Position numbers and translations under genes: made by a program. From positions 1 through 44,905 of the forward strand of contig CANGCM010000011.1 in the NCBI GenBank assembly GCA_947452535.1: a DNA stretch of 44,905 bases. Direction: 5' to 3'. The DNA is from Burkholderiaceae bacterium (lineage in GTDB: Bacteria > Pseudomonadota > Gammaproteobacteria > Burkholderiales > Burkholderiaceae). Below, piece after piece: positions 1 through 9,280 of this stretch. A model generated the notes under the pieces. The model was not told the DNA's origin. It ran no database searches and worked only from the letters and a program-made list of their open reading frames with translations. The first letter of the stretch is position 1. Every line of letters starts with the position of its first letter.

Positions 1-168
1 GAACCTATTCCTTTGCATTTACCCGTTCCAGAGCTTGCTACTCATCCTCGCATGACCCGTGCGGAAGTAAGCATTGCTGATGTGGATCTCTTGCAGCTCA
101 CTGCGGGAGTTCGAGTGCTTCATATAGAAACCCCCCAAGTTCCTGAGAGTGATGCTAGTCCCTCTTAA
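1..168 (+). CDS. 3' end of a gene, possibly an RNB-family exoribonuclease (partial)
   Basis: The frame is open from base 1 to a TAA at 166-168 and encodes the last 55 residues of a protein that begins outside the window. The tail contains an ADVDLL stretch followed by an acidic, Pro/Ser-rich end. No catalytic motif is left to see. In related Burkholderiaceae an RNase II/R-type gene commonly precedes the tonB-like and aroE genes, which is the only reason for the suggested identity. It runs into the next gene, whose candidate start at 152 lies inside it, so the two are probably cotranscribed. Confidence 0.5.
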   Translation, partial: EPIPLHLPVPELATHPRMTRAEVSIADVDLLQLTAGVRVLHIETPQVPESDASPS

Positions 169-1012
169 GCTGATTCAGTCGATGGAGTATTTAGGGTGCG
201 CCTGGCGGCGTTACCCATTTCGCATGGCGCTCTTCTTCTCCATCGTATTGCACCTCATCTTTTTGTCATTTCGTTGGGGAGTTGGAGAGATTCAGAATCG
301 GCGTTTAAATACACCACTCAGCGTTGTCTTGGTGAATGCAAGTAATCAAGTAGCACCCCAGCAAGCGAATAAATTAGCTCAGGCAGATTTAAATGGGGGC
401 GGCAACACCACCAGTCAAGACGCTAGTGCACTCCATCGAGCAAGGCTGGGTTCAGATGCCCGACTGGAGGTTCTCGAAAAGCAACAAAAACAAATGTTGG
501 CTAAGTTGGACGCAGATCGCTTGCAATCAGGCGGTCTTAAAAGTGGTGACGATAAAAAGTTAGCATCACAACTCAACTCTCTAGAGGCCGAGTTGGCAAA
601 GCGCTTAGAACTGAACGGACGCGAGCCGCGTCGTAAGGTATTAACGGCTGCCAGCACCAAAGCTGTCGTATTTGCGCAGTATTACGATGCGATGCGCCAA
701 AAAATTGAAGCCTACGGTAGCGCTTTTTTCCCACGTGCTAACGGTCGTCCCTTGTATGGGAGTTTGGTGATTGTCGTGAGTGTGGATGCCCAAGGACGCA
801 TTGCTAATAATGTCCAAGGCAAGGATGGTTTAAGTATTGGGCGTAGCTCTGGTAATCCTGAGTTAGACCGACAAGCTTTGGCTATCGTTCGTGCATCCGC
901 TCCATTTGGGTCATTTCCTGTGGAGATGCGGAATCAGATTGATATCTTGGATTGGATTTCGACATTTGAGTTCACAAGAGATGGCTCTGATCGCCTGGAG
1001 TTACGTCCTTAA
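152..1012 (+). CDS. TonB/TolA-like energy transducer, C-terminal domain family
   Basis: About 286 residues. A short basic N-terminus precedes one membrane segment (about residues 25-41, MALFFSIVLHLIFLSF). A charged Gln/Lys/Leu-rich region (about 100-155) looks like coiled coil, and a C-terminal TonB-type domain (about 170-286) contains the YGSLVIVVSVDAQGRI strand pattern. TonB proteins span the periplasm and pass proton-motive energy to outer-membrane receptors. This one has a coiled-coil spacer instead of the usual Pro-rich one, which makes it more like TolA. No exbB or exbD lies in the window. Starts at GTG 149, ATG 152 and ATG 182 are possible; 182 would avoid overlapping the upstream gene. 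Its partner receptor is unknown. Confidence 0.8.
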   Translation: MLVPLKLIQSMEYLGCAWRRYPFRMALFFSIVLHLIFLSFRWGVGEIQNRRLNTPLSVVLVNASNQVAPQQANKLAQADLNGGGNTTSQDASALHRARLGSDARLEVLEKQQKQMLAKLDADRLQSGGLKSGDDKKLASQLNSLEAELAKRLELNGREPRRKVLTAASTKAVVFAQYYDAMRQKIEAYGSAFFPRANGRPLYGSLVIVVSVDAQGRIANNVQGKDGLSIGRSSGNPELDRQALAIVRASAPFGSFPVEMRNQIDILDWISTFEFTRDGSDRLELRP

Positions 1013-1054
1013 TTGGGCCATTGATTATTGAATTTCGCTTATCCTGTAGCTAAT

Positions 1055-1963
1055 ATGAATTCATCCCATTCAAACGAATTGCACACAGACCCTATCCAAT
1101 TTCCTGGAGTAGATGTCTATGCTGTTGTTGGTAATCCCATCTCGCACAGTAAATCGCCCGCCATTCATGCCAGATTTGCTGAGCAGTCAAAACAACAATT
1201 GCATTACGGGCGCTTACAGCCTGCACTAGGCGATTTTGCTGCGGTAGCCAAATCCTTTTTTGCTACTGGCGGCAAGGGCATGAATGTCACCGTTCCATTT
1301 AAGCTAGAGGCACAAGCCCTTGCAGATGTATTAACACCACGCGCGCAACTCGCTGGTGCTGTAAATACTTTACGTATAGAAGACGGAAAAATCTTTGGTG
1401 ACAATACTGATGGCGCAGGCCTAGTCAGAGACCTATTCGCCCAAGGTATTCAGATTCAGGGCGCGCGGATTTTATTATTGGGAGCGGGTGGCGCATCTCG
1501 CGGAGTGCTTGGCCCCTTGCTCGAGCAAGGGCCTAAAGAGTTAGTTATTGCTAATCGATCTAATGCTAAAGCAGATGAATTGGTTCAATTGTTTAGTGGT
1601 TTAGCTCACTCTCACCATGTTTCATTACTGGCATTGACTTTGAGTGACTTAGAAGATTCCGCAAAGACAAGTTTGGCTTTCGATTTAGTAATTAATGCTA
1701 CGGCTGCTGGACTATCCAATGAGTCGCCCATCAGCAATGCGGCAGCAAGCAATATCTTTGCTCCCAAGTCTTTTGCCTACGATATGGTCTATGGCAATGC
1801 AACCACCTTTATGCAGCAGGCATTGCATCGCGGTGCTCGGGTTAGTGATGGCTTGGGCATGTTGGTAGAGCAGGCTGCAGATGCTTTCTTAATCTGGCGT
1901 GGTGCTACGCTTACTGATGTGATTGATTCTCGCGCTGTATTGGCAGAACTACGCACTTCCTAG
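1055..1963 (+). CDS. aroE: Shikimate dehydrogenase
   Basis: 302 residues, the normal family length. It reduces 3-dehydroshikimate to shikimate with NADPH in aromatic amino acid synthesis, in the cytoplasm. The substrate-binding motif NPISHSKSP is at 27-35, NVTVPFK with the catalytic Lys at 77-83, and DNTDG with the catalytic Asp at 116-120. The nucleotide loop GAGGASRG is at 143-150, followed by NRS at about 167-169, the usual NADP phosphate-binding region. A TTG nine codons upstream (1028) is in frame, but ATG 1055 gives the family-like N-terminus. It lies between the tonB-like gene and mtgA and is probably in one operon with them. Confidence 0.95.
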   Translation: MNSSHSNELHTDPIQFPGVDVYAVVGNPISHSKSPAIHARFAEQSKQQLHYGRLQPALGDFAAVAKSFFATGGKGMNVTVPFKLEAQALADVLTPRAQLAGAVNTLRIEDGKIFGDNTDGAGLVRDLFAQGIQIQGARILLLGAGGASRGVLGPLLEQGPKELVIANRSNAKADELVQLFSGLAHSHHVSLLALTLSDLEDSAKTSLAFDLVINATAAGLSNESPISNAAASNIFAPKSFAYDMVYGNATTFMQQALHRGARVSDGLGMLVEQAADAFLIWRGATLTDVIDSRAVLAELRTS

Positions 1964-1979
1964 TTTCTAACCGAACTTT

Positions 1980-2723
1980 GTGCGCTGGCTCCGATACCTT
2001 TTGAAGTGTTTGTTTGGTGGTTTTATTGCCATACAAATTTACTTTGTGATTCAGATTGGACTATGGATCATTATTCATCCAAGTAGTACCGCTTTTCAAC
2101 GCGCTGAGCGGTGGCGTCTTTGTGGATTGCACTGGTCTTGTCCAATTCAATCGTCATGGGTTCCTTATGACAAGATTTCCACTAACTTAAAACGGGCTGT
2201 TTTGGTAAGTGAAGACGATATTTTTTTCCAGCATATGGGCATCCGCCTTGAGGATATGCAAAAAGCGTGGGTTAAAAATGTACAGCTGAATCAACAGACT
2301 GGCGGTAAATCAACTACTGCTTTACGTGGTGGCTCTACGATTACGCAGCAGTTGGCAAAAAACTTATTTCTGTCTTCTGAGCAGAATTACTTTCGCAAGG
2401 CGCAGGAACTCATCATTACTGGTTTGCTGGAGACCCTGCTTTCTAAACAACGGCTTTACGAAATCTATTTGAACTCGGTAGAGTGGGGTGAGGGGATCTT
2501 TGGCATCGGTGCGGCATCCCAGCACTACTATGGCGTTAGTCCTGCCTCACTGAGTCGAGAGCAGGCTGCAGCCCTAGCATCTGCTTTACCCGCTCCAAAA
2601 TGCTTTGATAAGGTGCAGTATTGCCGCAAGGCCAAAATTCACTTCCCGACGCGGCAAGACTTTATTTTAGAAAATATGGATAGGGTGGCTTTAACACCCC
2701 TGCAGAAATCTAAAGTGCGTTAG
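1980..2723 (+). CDS. mtgA: Monofunctional biosynthetic peptidoglycan transglycosylase
   Basis: 247 residues from a GTG start, 16 bases after aroE. It polymerises lipid II into glycan strands on the outer face of the inner membrane. A membrane anchor covers about residues 8-32. The GT51 domain follows, with SEDD (catalytic Glu78), [12 protein letters not shown] at 117-128, and the [18 protein letters not shown] block. No transpeptidase domain follows, so it is the monofunctional type. Extra cysteines at 48 and 54 and at 208 and 215 lie in the predicted periplasmic part and could form disulfides, which I do not recall as typical of the family. The stop overlaps the pyrF stop by 4 bases in convergent orientation. 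Confidence 0.95.
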   Translation: MRWLRYLLKCLFGGFIAIQIYFVIQIGLWIIIHPSSTAFQRAERWRLCGLHWSCPIQSSWVPYDKISTNLKRAVLVSEDDIFFQHMGIRLEDMQKAWVKNVQLNQQTGGKSTTALRGGSTITQQLAKNLFLSSEQNYFRKAQELIITGLLETLLSKQRLYEIYLNSVEWGEGIFGIGAASQHYYGVSPASLSREQAAALASALPAPKCFDKVQYCRKAKIHFPTRQDFILENMDRVALTPLQKSKVR

Positions 2724-3571
2724 ATTGAATTACTAACTGCAGCCTTTAAGGCATCCCTAGTAGTGATAGCAACTTTTCTGGCAGCTTGCGCAAAATCATT
2801 GCCCGAGCTAGCGTACAAGATTGCTCTAGAGGAATTAATGATCATGCCGGTACCGGGCTTATTGGCGATGCTACCTGCTCTTACAGTAGCCTCGATATCA
2901 CCACCTTGTGCTCCAATACCCGGAATGAGCAAAGGCATGTCGCCAACAATGGCGCGGACTTTAGCTATTTCTTCAGGGAAGGTTGCACCCACTACAAGAC
3001 TGATTTGGCCAGAAGCATTCCACTCTTGTGCAGCCAATTTGGCAACATGCAGGTAAAGCGGTTCGCCATTAGGTGACACATTTAAGAATTGAAGGTCAGA
3101 ACCCCCTGGGTTTGAGGTGCGACATAAAATAATGACGCCTTTACCAGCATGCTTCAGGTAGGGCTCAATGGTGTCAAAGCCCATGTAAGGATTGACGGTA
3201 ACGGCATCTGCTCCATAACGCTCAAAAGCCTCTAAGGCATAGTGATCTGCAGTACTACCGATATCACCGCGCTTGGAGTCTAAGATGACAGGAATATGGG
3301 GATACTTGTCCTTTAGGTATTTCACCAACTTTTCAAGCTGGGCTTCGGCTCTTTGGGATGCAAAGTAAGCAAACTGGGGCTTGAAGGAGCAGACCGCATC
3401 CGCAGTAGCATCAGCGATCTCGCGACAAAACTCATAAAGTCCCTCAGGCTTACCTTGGAATCTTGCTGGCAAGCGCTTGGGATCTGGATCAAAGCCTACA
3501 CACAACATGCTGCCTTGGGAAGCCCACGCATATTGGAGTTGTTGGATAAAGGTATTTGAGCTAGAGTTCAT
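2720..3571 (-). CDS. pyrF: Orotidine 5'-phosphate decarboxylase
   Basis: 283 residues, matching the longer type-2 form of the enzyme. It decarboxylates OMP to UMP, the last step of de novo pyrimidine synthesis. [13 protein letters not shown] is near residues 23-35, and the signature [11 protein letters not shown] with the catalytic Lys100 is at 98-108. [12 protein letters not shown] and the phosphate-binding PGIGAQGGD loop follow. The frame stays open 19 codons further upstream, but the ATG at 3571 starts the family-like N-terminus. It is convergent with mtgA and divergent from corA, so the 3572-3644 gap should hold promoters for both; I found no convincing hexamer pair there. Confidence 0.95.
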   Translation of the reverse strand: MNSSSNTFIQQLQYAWASQGSMLCVGFDPDPKRLPARFQGKPEGLYEFCREIADATADAVCSFKPQFAYFASQRAEAQLEKLVKYLKDKYPHIPVILDSKRGDIGSTADHYALEAFERYGADAVTVNPYMGFDTIEPYLKHAGKGVIILCRTSNPGGSDLQFLNVSPNGEPLYLHVAKLAAQEWNASGQISLVVGATFPEEIAKVRAIVGDMPLLIPGIGAQGGDIEATVRAGSIANKPGTGMIINSSRAILYASSGNDFAQAARKVAITTRDALKAAVSNSI

Positions 3572-3644
3572 TGGGTATAAGCTTATTTTAGTCAAACTGT
3601 TATATCCATAGGATAAACTAGCGCACATTCCCTAGGAGTTCACC

Positions 3645-4616
3645 ATGATCAACTTGTTCGTCCTGCAAAATGGCCGCCTCTCTCAAGAGCAAGTGGAAGA
3701 TCGCAATGAATTGTTGCAATACTCCAACCCCATCTGGATCGACGTGGTTAATCCAGAAGAGGAAGAGCTCCTCTGGATTAAAGAAGCTTTTGGCGTACTT
3801 CTCCCAGAATTAGATGATTTGGGCGACTTGGAAGCGTCTGCCCGCTATTTTGAGGCCGATGACGGCCACCTCCACATTCGTACCGATTTCTTGCTAGACG
3901 AAGAAGAAACTTCTCGAAACGTACGCGTCGCTTTCGTCATGACCAAACAAGTCCTGTTCTCTATTCATGATGAAGATTTGCCAGTATTCCGCTTAGTGCG
4001 TTTGCGCGCACGTTTACGCCCAGGCTCAGTGAGTAATGCGAAAGATGTTCTACTTGATTTGTACTCCACTGATGCTGAGTATTCCGCGGATGCCTTGGAA
4101 GAGGTTTATGAAAATCTTGAGCAAGCGGGTAAGCGCGTTCTGCAAGATGACATCACTGATAACGATGCAGAAGAGGTGCTAGAAACCATTGCTAAGGAAG
4201 AGGATACCAATGGACGTATTCGTCGTAATGTGATGGATACCCGACGTGCATTGTCATTCTTGATGCGAAGTAAATTATTGTCTGATGAGCAACAAGAAGA
4301 GGCTCGTCAGATTCTACGCGATATCGATTCATTAGAAAACCATACTGCGTTCTTGTTCGATAAGATCAACTTCTTGATGGATGCGACAGTGGGTTTTATT
4401 AACTTGAACCAAAGTAAGATCATTAAGATCTTCTCGGTGGTCTCGGTTGCTTTAATGCCACCCACCTTATTGGCGAGCGTATGGGGAATGAACTTCCGTT
4501 ATATGCCAGAGTTGGAGCAAAGCTGGGGTTATCCAGTCGCCATCATCTCCATGGTGATTTCAGCAATGATTCCATTGGGCTACTTCCGCCACAAGGGCTG
4601 GCTTAGTTCACGCTAA
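3645..4616 (+). CDS. corA: CorA-type magnesium/cobalt transporter
   Basis: 323 residues, typical length. CorA is a pentameric inner-membrane channel for Mg2+, with Co2+ or Ni2+ as possible alternatives. The cytoplasmic N-terminal domain (1 to about 250) is highly acidic, as expected for the metal-sensing funnel. The first C-terminal helix (about 262-283) ends in the selectivity signature GMN at 281-283, followed by MPEL. A second helix (about 295-313) and a basic tail (RHKGWLSSR) complete the family pattern. A good ribosome site, AGGAG at 3634-3638, sits six bases before the ATG. It is a single gene, divergent from pyrF and convergent with pncC. Confidence 0.95.
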   Translation: MINLFVLQNGRLSQEQVEDRNELLQYSNPIWIDVVNPEEEELLWIKEAFGVLLPELDDLGDLEASARYFEADDGHLHIRTDFLLDEEETSRNVRVAFVMTKQVLFSIHDEDLPVFRLVRLRARLRPGSVSNAKDVLLDLYSTDAEYSADALEEVYENLEQAGKRVLQDDITDNDAEEVLETIAKEEDTNGRIRRNVMDTRRALSFLMRSKLLSDEQQEEARQILRDIDSLENHTAFLFDKINFLMDATVGFINLNQSKIIKIFSVVSVALMPPTLLASVWGMNFRYMPELEQSWGYPVAIISMVISAMIPLGYFRHKGWLSSR

Positions 4617-4629
4617 CACTGCTAAATTT

Positions 4630-5139
4630 TTACAGTAGCTCGAGTAGTTTTGATAGTGCGTAATCACGCGCTTGCTCACGAACTGCTTTCCGATCGCCCG
4701 AAAATTGTTTTGTGATGACGGTAGTATTTACCTCATCGCTTTGAATATTTTTATTGATAGCCCACCCAAAACAAACGGTACCTACCGGTTTTTCTGGTGA
4801 ACCGCCAGTAGGTCCAGCGATGCCAGTAATGGATATGGCGACATTGACATTAGCATTGCGCCTCGCACCTTCTGCCATCGCTCTGGCTACTTGCTCGCTA
4901 ACCGCACCAAAGGATTCAATCATTTCCATGGGGACGTCTAAGCATTGAGATTTAGCAGTATTGCTATAGGTGATATAGCCGCGCTCAAACCAATCGCTAG
5001 AACCTGCTAGGTCAGTTAGGATGGCACCTACCAGGCCGCCGGTACAAGATTCGGCTAAGGCAATTTTCCAGCCACGCTCTAAAAGTACACGTGCGAGCGA
5101 TCTAGTAATGTCATGTTGAGGATCAATATTATTTTTCAT
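4630..5139 (-). CDS. pncC: Nicotinamide-nucleotide amidohydrolase (CinA C-terminal domain family)
   Basis: 169 residues forming a stand-alone CinA C-terminal domain, without the N-terminal MoaB-like domain of full CinA. The family deamidates nicotinamide mononucleotide to nicotinate mononucleotide in the pyridine nucleotide cycle. AESCTGGLVGAILTDLAGSS near residues 29-48 is the family signature with the nucleophilic Ser. GYITYSNTAK and the ISITGIAGPTGGSPEKPVGTV loop follow. Its start overlaps the pgpA stop by four bases, so it is the last gene of the minus-strand run thiL - pgpA - pncC. The amidase role is family knowledge. Confidence 0.88.
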   Translation of the reverse strand: MKNNIDPQHDITRSLARVLLERGWKIALAESCTGGLVGAILTDLAGSSDWFERGYITYSNTAKSQCLDVPMEMIESFGAVSEQVARAMAEGARRNANVNVAISITGIAGPTGGSPEKPVGTVCFGWAINKNIQSDEVNTTVITKQFSGDRKAVREQARDYALSKLLELL

Positions 5140-5711
5140 GAGAAGTAGCTCAATCCAATTTGCAAAAATGCGATGGTGAGTAGAGTAAACAATGCTGCAG
5201 CTAAGTCATCGGCAATGATGCCAAAACCTCGCCACCAAATTTGCTTCGGATTTGAGGGGAGGGAGTTGGCACCAACTTCTAATCGTTTAAAGTGTCGGTC
5301 GATGCTTCCGATGGGGCCTGGTTTCACGGCATCAAAAAATCGAAAGAGTGCAAAAGCCAAAATTTGTATCCACAAGTTCGCTGGCATGATGAAAATGAGC
5401 ACGAGCCAAAAGGCGACAATCTCATCCCAAACAATTCCGCCAAAATCCTGTTTGCCTAATTCTTCGCTGACTTTTCCACAAATCCAGCATCCTAAAATAA
5501 CACCCGCTCCAATGACCCCAAAAGACTCCGCGGTAGAAAGAAAGTATTGGCCTAATAAAAAAACAACCCAAGCCCAGAGTGTTCCAGCCGTCCCAGGGGC
5601 CAATGGCGCCAGTCCACTACCAAAACCAAATGCGAGGACGCGTTCGGGTTTACTAAAGACCCACTTGACGCTAGGTATGGGTGGGGAGGTGACAGGGGAT
5701 GGAGTGCTCAT
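5136..5711 (-). CDS. pgpA: Phosphatidylglycerophosphatase A
   Basis: 191 residues, inner-membrane protein. It removes the phosphate from phosphatidylglycerophosphate to give phosphatidylglycerol. Several hydrophobic segments are visible. Family features are GLAPLAPGTAGTLWAW (about 34-49), the WDEIVAFW segment, and RFFDAVKPGPIGSID, equivalent to the conserved D-x-x-KP block. It is joined to thiL upstream and pncC downstream by 4-base start/stop overlaps, which implies translational coupling. The thiL-pgpA pairing is common in proteobacteria. Confidence 0.93.
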   Translation of the reverse strand: MSTPSPVTSPPIPSVKWVFSKPERVLAFGFGSGLAPLAPGTAGTLWAWVVFLLGQYFLSTAESFGVIGAGVILGCWICGKVSEELGKQDFGGIVWDEIVAFWLVLIFIMPANLWIQILAFALFRFFDAVKPGPIGSIDRHFKRLEVGANSLPSNPKQIWWRGFGIIADDLAAALFTLLTIAFLQIGLSYFS

Positions 5712-6730
5712 GCGAAATGATCAAAGGATTGAAGCAGGGGGCTTGCTTCTTGAGGGCTTAGCTTTGCACCATCTTGATTAATCAGGTGAATCTCGGGTAA
5801 GGCGTTTTGCATGATCTCAATACGGCCTATTTGTGTGAGGGGAAGATGCAAGTTTGCACTGATTTTTGTAATGGCTTCCCGCTTACTTGTAGGCGCAGTA
5901 AAACAAAGCTCGTAATCATCCCCACCGCAAGCGGCATATTGATTTTGAGTATCAATCGATTGCTTTAGTAGTGTGGTGGATTTAGGCAGTCGATCCAAGA
6001 AGACTTCGGCATCCTTGTTGGATTGCTGCAGGATGTGCCTTAAATCCCCCAAAAGACCATCAGAGATATCTAAGGCAGCATTGGCAATTTCCCGTAATGC
6101 AATTCCCAACTCAATCCTAGGGGTGGGTTGATGCATGCGGGCTTGAATGCGCTCAAGATCATCCTTTGGCAAATGAATTTCATGATGCAGCGCAGCAAGT
6201 ACTAGCCTGGCGTCACCGACTGTTCCCGAAACCCAGATATCGTCACCTTCTAGTGCCCCAGATCTACGAATGGCTTTTTCTTGGGGGATGCTGCCAAAAG
6301 CAGTAATACAAATATTCAGTGGGCCGGCAGTAGTGTCACCGCCAATTAATGGACAAGAGTAGGCATTAGAAATCGCAAATAAGCCTTTACTAAAGGCTTC
6401 TAACCAGGCTGGGTCAGCTTGAGGCAATGCCAGTGCGAGCGAGAAGCCTAGGGGCCTCGCTCCCATGGCGGCAAGGTCTGAGAGGTTGACTGCTAAGGCT
6501 TTCCAGCCCAGCCATTCGGGATTCGCATCCGCAAAAAAGTGCCGCCCGCTAACAAGCATGTCGCTAGTAATAGCAATTTCTTCGTTTGGGTGAGTTTTGA
6601 TGAGCGCGCAGTCATCGCCGATGCCAAGCTTCACCGAGCCCGGATTCGATACAAGAGCGAGGGCGGATTGCGTTTTAAAAAAACGCTCAATCAGATCAAA
6701 TTCGCCTAGTGAGGAGGTTTTAGATTGCAT
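5708..6730 (-). CDS. thiL: Thiamine-monophosphate kinase
   Basis: 340 residues. It phosphorylates thiamine monophosphate to thiamine diphosphate with ATP. It has the PurM/AIR-synthase-like fold: the N-terminal GEFDLIERFF start, GIGDDCALI (about 36-44) in the Mg-ATP site, VGGDTTAGPLNI (as IGGDTTAGPLNI), DISDGLLGDL, and the C-terminal CGGDDYELCFT motif. The frame is open about 52 codons further upstream, into the maeB region, but the ATG at 6730 gives the canonical N-terminus. First gene of the thiL - pgpA - pncC run and divergent from maeB across a 72-base gap. Confidence 0.95.
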   Translation of the reverse strand: MQSKTSSLGEFDLIERFFKTQSALALVSNPGSVKLGIGDDCALIKTHPNEEIAITSDMLVSGRHFFADANPEWLGWKALAVNLSDLAAMGARPLGFSLALALPQADPAWLEAFSKGLFAISNAYSCPLIGGDTTAGPLNICITAFGSIPQEKAIRRSGALEGDDIWVSGTVGDARLVLAALHHEIHLPKDDLERIQARMHQPTPRIELGIALREIANAALDISDGLLGDLRHILQQSNKDAEVFLDRLPKSTTLLKQSIDTQNQYAACGGDDYELCFTAPTSKREAITKISANLHLPLTQIGRIEIMQNALPEIHLINQDGAKLSPQEASPLLQSFDHFA

Positions 6731-6802
6731 GCCCCATTTTATGGCTCTTGGCAGTCTTTCATCCGAGAGGAATAGAATTGATGGCTTGAATACGTCTGAT
6801 TG

Positions 6803-9142
6803 ATGAGTGAACTGATGAGTAAAACAGGCAATAGCATTAAAGAACAACAAATAGCGGATCTCAGAGCGGCCGCTCTGAGATATCACGAGTTTCCCGTTCC
6901 AGGAAAAATTGAAATTGCCCCAACCAAGCAGTTAACCAATCAGCGAGACTTGGCTCTTGCCTATACGCCCGGGGTGGCAGCAGCTTGCGAAGAGATAGCC
7001 AAGGATCCAGCTAATGCATTTCGTTATACAGCACGCGGTAATTTGGTTGGTGTGATTACAAACGGTACTGCAGTATTGGGCTTAGGAAATATTGGACCAT
7101 TGGCCAGTAAGCCAGTGATGGAAGGTAAAGCAGTTCTCTTCAAGAAATTTGCTGGTATCGATGTATTTGATATTGAGATTAACGAGAATGACCCCGACAA
7201 GCTGGTGGAAATTATTGCGGCGCTTGAGCCAACCTTTGGAGGCATCAACTTAGAAGATATCAAAGCCCCAGACTGTTTTGTCGTAGAACGTAAGTTACAA
7301 GCGCGGATGAAGATTCCAGTCTTTCATGATGATCAGCATGGAACGGCAATTGTGGTTGCTGCTGCGATTTTGAATGGCTTAAAAGTGGTTGGTAAAGATA
7401 TTGCTAATGTAAAGCTAGTAACTTCTGGTGCTGGTGCTGCTGCTTTAGCTTGTTTGGATTTATTGGTTGATCTTGGTATTCCACGTAAAAATATTTGGGT
7501 TACTGACTTGGCTGGTGTTGCCTATAAAGGCCGTAAAGAATTAATGGATCCAGAGAAGGAGCCATTCTGCCAACAGACTGATCTGAGAACTTTGGATCAA
7601 GCAATCGAAGGTGCTGATATTTTCCTGGGGCTGTCTGCTGGTGGTGTTCTGACGCAAGATATGGTGAAGAAGATGGCACCTAAGCCATTGGTGTATGCCT
7701 TAGCAAATCCTACCCCTGAGATTCTGCCTGAAGAAGTAAAAGAAGTTCGCCCTGATGCAGTCATGGCGACTGGCCGCACTGATTATCCAAATCAAGTTAA
7801 TAACGTTTTATGCTTCCCCTTTATCTTCCGTGGCGCTTTGGATGTCGGCGCCACGACGATTACCCGCGGCATGGAGGTCGCGGCCGTTAAGGCTGTAGCG
7901 GAGTTGGCTCAAGCTGAGCAGAGTGAGATTGTTAATTCTGTATATGGTATTGAGAACTTGTCTTTTGGCCCTGAATATTTAATTCCAAAGCCATTTGATC
8001 CGCGTCTCATTACCGTCATTGCACCTGCGGTTGCTAAGGCTGCAATGGATGATGGTGTTGCACAACGTCCTATCAAAGATTTTGATGCTTATCGCAATCA
8101 GCTACAACAATTTGTTTATCACTCTGGTACTTTGATGAAGCCCTTGTTTAGTATTGCTAAACAAGTACCTGCAAATCAAAAGCGGATCGTTTTTGCTGAA
8201 GGCGAAGATGAGCGAGTATTGCGTGCGGTACAAATCATGATTGATGAGCATTTAGCCATCCCGATTTTGATTGGCCGCCCTTCGGTGATCGAGCATCGCA
8301 TTGAAAAATTCGGCTTACGTATTAAGGCTGGTGAAGATTTTGACATTGTGAATCCAGAAAATGATTCCCGCTTCCGAGATTTCTGGCAATCCTATTTAGT
8401 CTTGAATGAGCGCAAGGGTGTCACTGAATCATTTGCTAAGTTAGAAATGCGTCGTCGCAATAGCTTGATTGGGTCCATGATGATTAGCAAGGGCATGGCT
8501 GATGGCATGATTTGTGGAACTGTCGGTAATTTAACTACGCATTTAAAGTATATTGATGAAGTGGTGGGTCGCGAATCTGGCGCTAATGTTTATGGCGCAA
8601 TGTCTGGATTGATTTTGCCGGGTCGCCAAGTATTCTTGGTGGATACCCATGTGAACATTGATCCAAGTGCTGAGCAGTTGGCTGAGCTGACATTGATGGC
8701 CGCGAGCGAAATGCGTAAATTAGGCATAGCTCCCAAGGTGGCACTTTTATCTCACTCTAACTTTGGCTCAAGCAGCGCTCCATCTGCAGTCAAAATGCGC
8801 GAGGTATTAGCATTGATTCAAAAAGCAGATCCAACCCTTGAGGTTGATGGTGAAATGCATGGTGATAGCGCCTTAGATGAAACCATTCGTGCCGGCGCAG
8901 TTTCTTCGTCTCCGTTAAAGGGCGATGCCAATTTGTTAGTATTGCCAAATATTGATGCTGCCAACATTTCTTACAACTTGTTGAAGACGGCTGCTGGTAA
9001 CGGTATCGCTATTGGCCCGTTACTTTTGGGCGTTGCCAAACCAATTCATATTCTGACGCCAGCCGCTACAGTGCGTCGCATTGTTAATGTGACCACTTTG
9101 GCTGTAGTGGAGGCGGCAAGCAATGCTAGAGGTGTGGCATAA
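6803..9142 (+). CDS. maeB: NADP-dependent malic enzyme with C-terminal phosphotransacetylase-like domain
   Basis: About 779 residues. Residues about 15-430 form the malic enzyme part, with the Tyr-bearing LAYTPGVA segment, [12 protein letters not shown], the metal-binding [10 protein letters not shown] and the cofactor loop [10 protein letters not shown]. Residues about 440-775 resemble phosphotransacetylase ([34 protein letters not shown]); in MaeB proteins this part is regulatory and binds acetyl-CoA-related effectors. The enzyme converts malate to pyruvate and CO2. TTG 6800, ATG 6803 and ATG 6815 are all possible starts, and none has a clear ribosome site. A perfect 24-base palindrome lies in the coding sequence at 6858-6881, and a strong inverted repeat follows the stop. 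Confidence 0.95.
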   Translation: MSELMSKTGNSIKEQQIADLRAAALRYHEFPVPGKIEIAPTKQLTNQRDLALAYTPGVAAACEEIAKDPANAFRYTARGNLVGVITNGTAVLGLGNIGPLASKPVMEGKAVLFKKFAGIDVFDIEINENDPDKLVEIIAALEPTFGGINLEDIKAPDCFVVERKLQARMKIPVFHDDQHGTAIVVAAAILNGLKVVGKDIANVKLVTSGAGAAALACLDLLVDLGIPRKNIWVTDLAGVAYKGRKELMDPEKEPFCQQTDLRTLDQAIEGADIFLGLSAGGVLTQDMVKKMAPKPLVYALANPTPEILPEEVKEVRPDAVMATGRTDYPNQVNNVLCFPFIFRGALDVGATTITRGMEVAAVKAVAELAQAEQSEIVNSVYGIENLSFGPEYLIPKPFDPRLITVIAPAVAKAAMDDGVAQRPIKDFDAYRNQLQQFVYHSGTLMKPLFSIAKQVPANQKRIVFAEGEDERVLRAVQIMIDEHLAIPILIGRPSVIEHRIEKFGLRIKAGEDFDIVNPENDSRFRDFWQSYLVLNERKGVTESFAKLEMRRRNSLIGSMMISKGMADGMICGTVGNLTTHLKYIDEVVGRESGANVYGAMSGLILPGRQVFLVDTHVNIDPSAEQLAELTLMAASEMRKLGIAPKVALLSHSNFGSSSAPSAVKMREVLALIQKADPTLEVDGEMHGDSALDETIRAGAVSSSPLKGDANLLVLPNIDAANISYNLLKTAAGNGIAIGPLLLGVAKPIHILTPAATVRRIVNVTTLAVVEAASNARGVA
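6858..6881. repeat. Perfect 24-base palindrome inside the 5' coding region of maeB
   Basis: The first half, ATCTCAGAGCGG, is followed directly by its exact reverse complement with no spacer; flanking bases 6857 and 6882 no longer pair. It encodes the D-L-R-A-A-A-L-R stretch near the MaeB N-terminus. In RNA it would form a GC-rich hairpin, though the tip would need to open a loop, about 55 bases after the start codon. As DNA it is a perfect two-fold site that could bind a dimeric protein. Function unknown. Confidence 0.9.
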
Positions 9143-9159
9143 GATCCAAAAAAGCCCTT

Positions 9160-9195
9160 TTATTTATGTTAGTTAGCATTAACTAACATAAATAA
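9160..9195. repeat. 16-base-arm perfect inverted repeat after maeB
   Basis: Arms at 9160-9175 and 9180-9195 pair without mismatch around the loop GCAT. Both arms are AT-rich (TTATTTATGTTAGTTA on the left). The repeat starts 17 bases after the maeB stop. It is followed by mixed A/T sequence, not a clean T run, so it is a poor fit to a classic intrinsic terminator. It may still end or stabilise the maeB transcript, or be a protein-binding site ahead of the barstar-family gene. Confidence 0.85.
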
Positions 9196-9280
9196 TTATT
9201 TTATAAATCAATAACTTATATAAAATGTACTGTAATTGGGCTTGATTTGACGGCGTGTTAAGGGTAACCTAGCAACCATC

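Noticed and set aside
2763..3076. Two overlapping plus-strand frames inside pyrF
   Set aside because: Both are antisense to pyrF and show no family features; mtgA ends just upstream and nothing suggests a further gene.
4617..4640. Hairpin-like ACTG...CAGT element between corA and pncC as a terminator
   Set aside because: The stem needs a bulge and is mostly A/T, with no clear T run in the corA direction; too weak to list.
5173..5781. Open frame of about 200 codons on the plus strand opposite pgpA
   Set aside because: It lies wholly antisense to the well-supported pgpA and the end of thiL, and its product is basic and low in complexity with no family resemblance.
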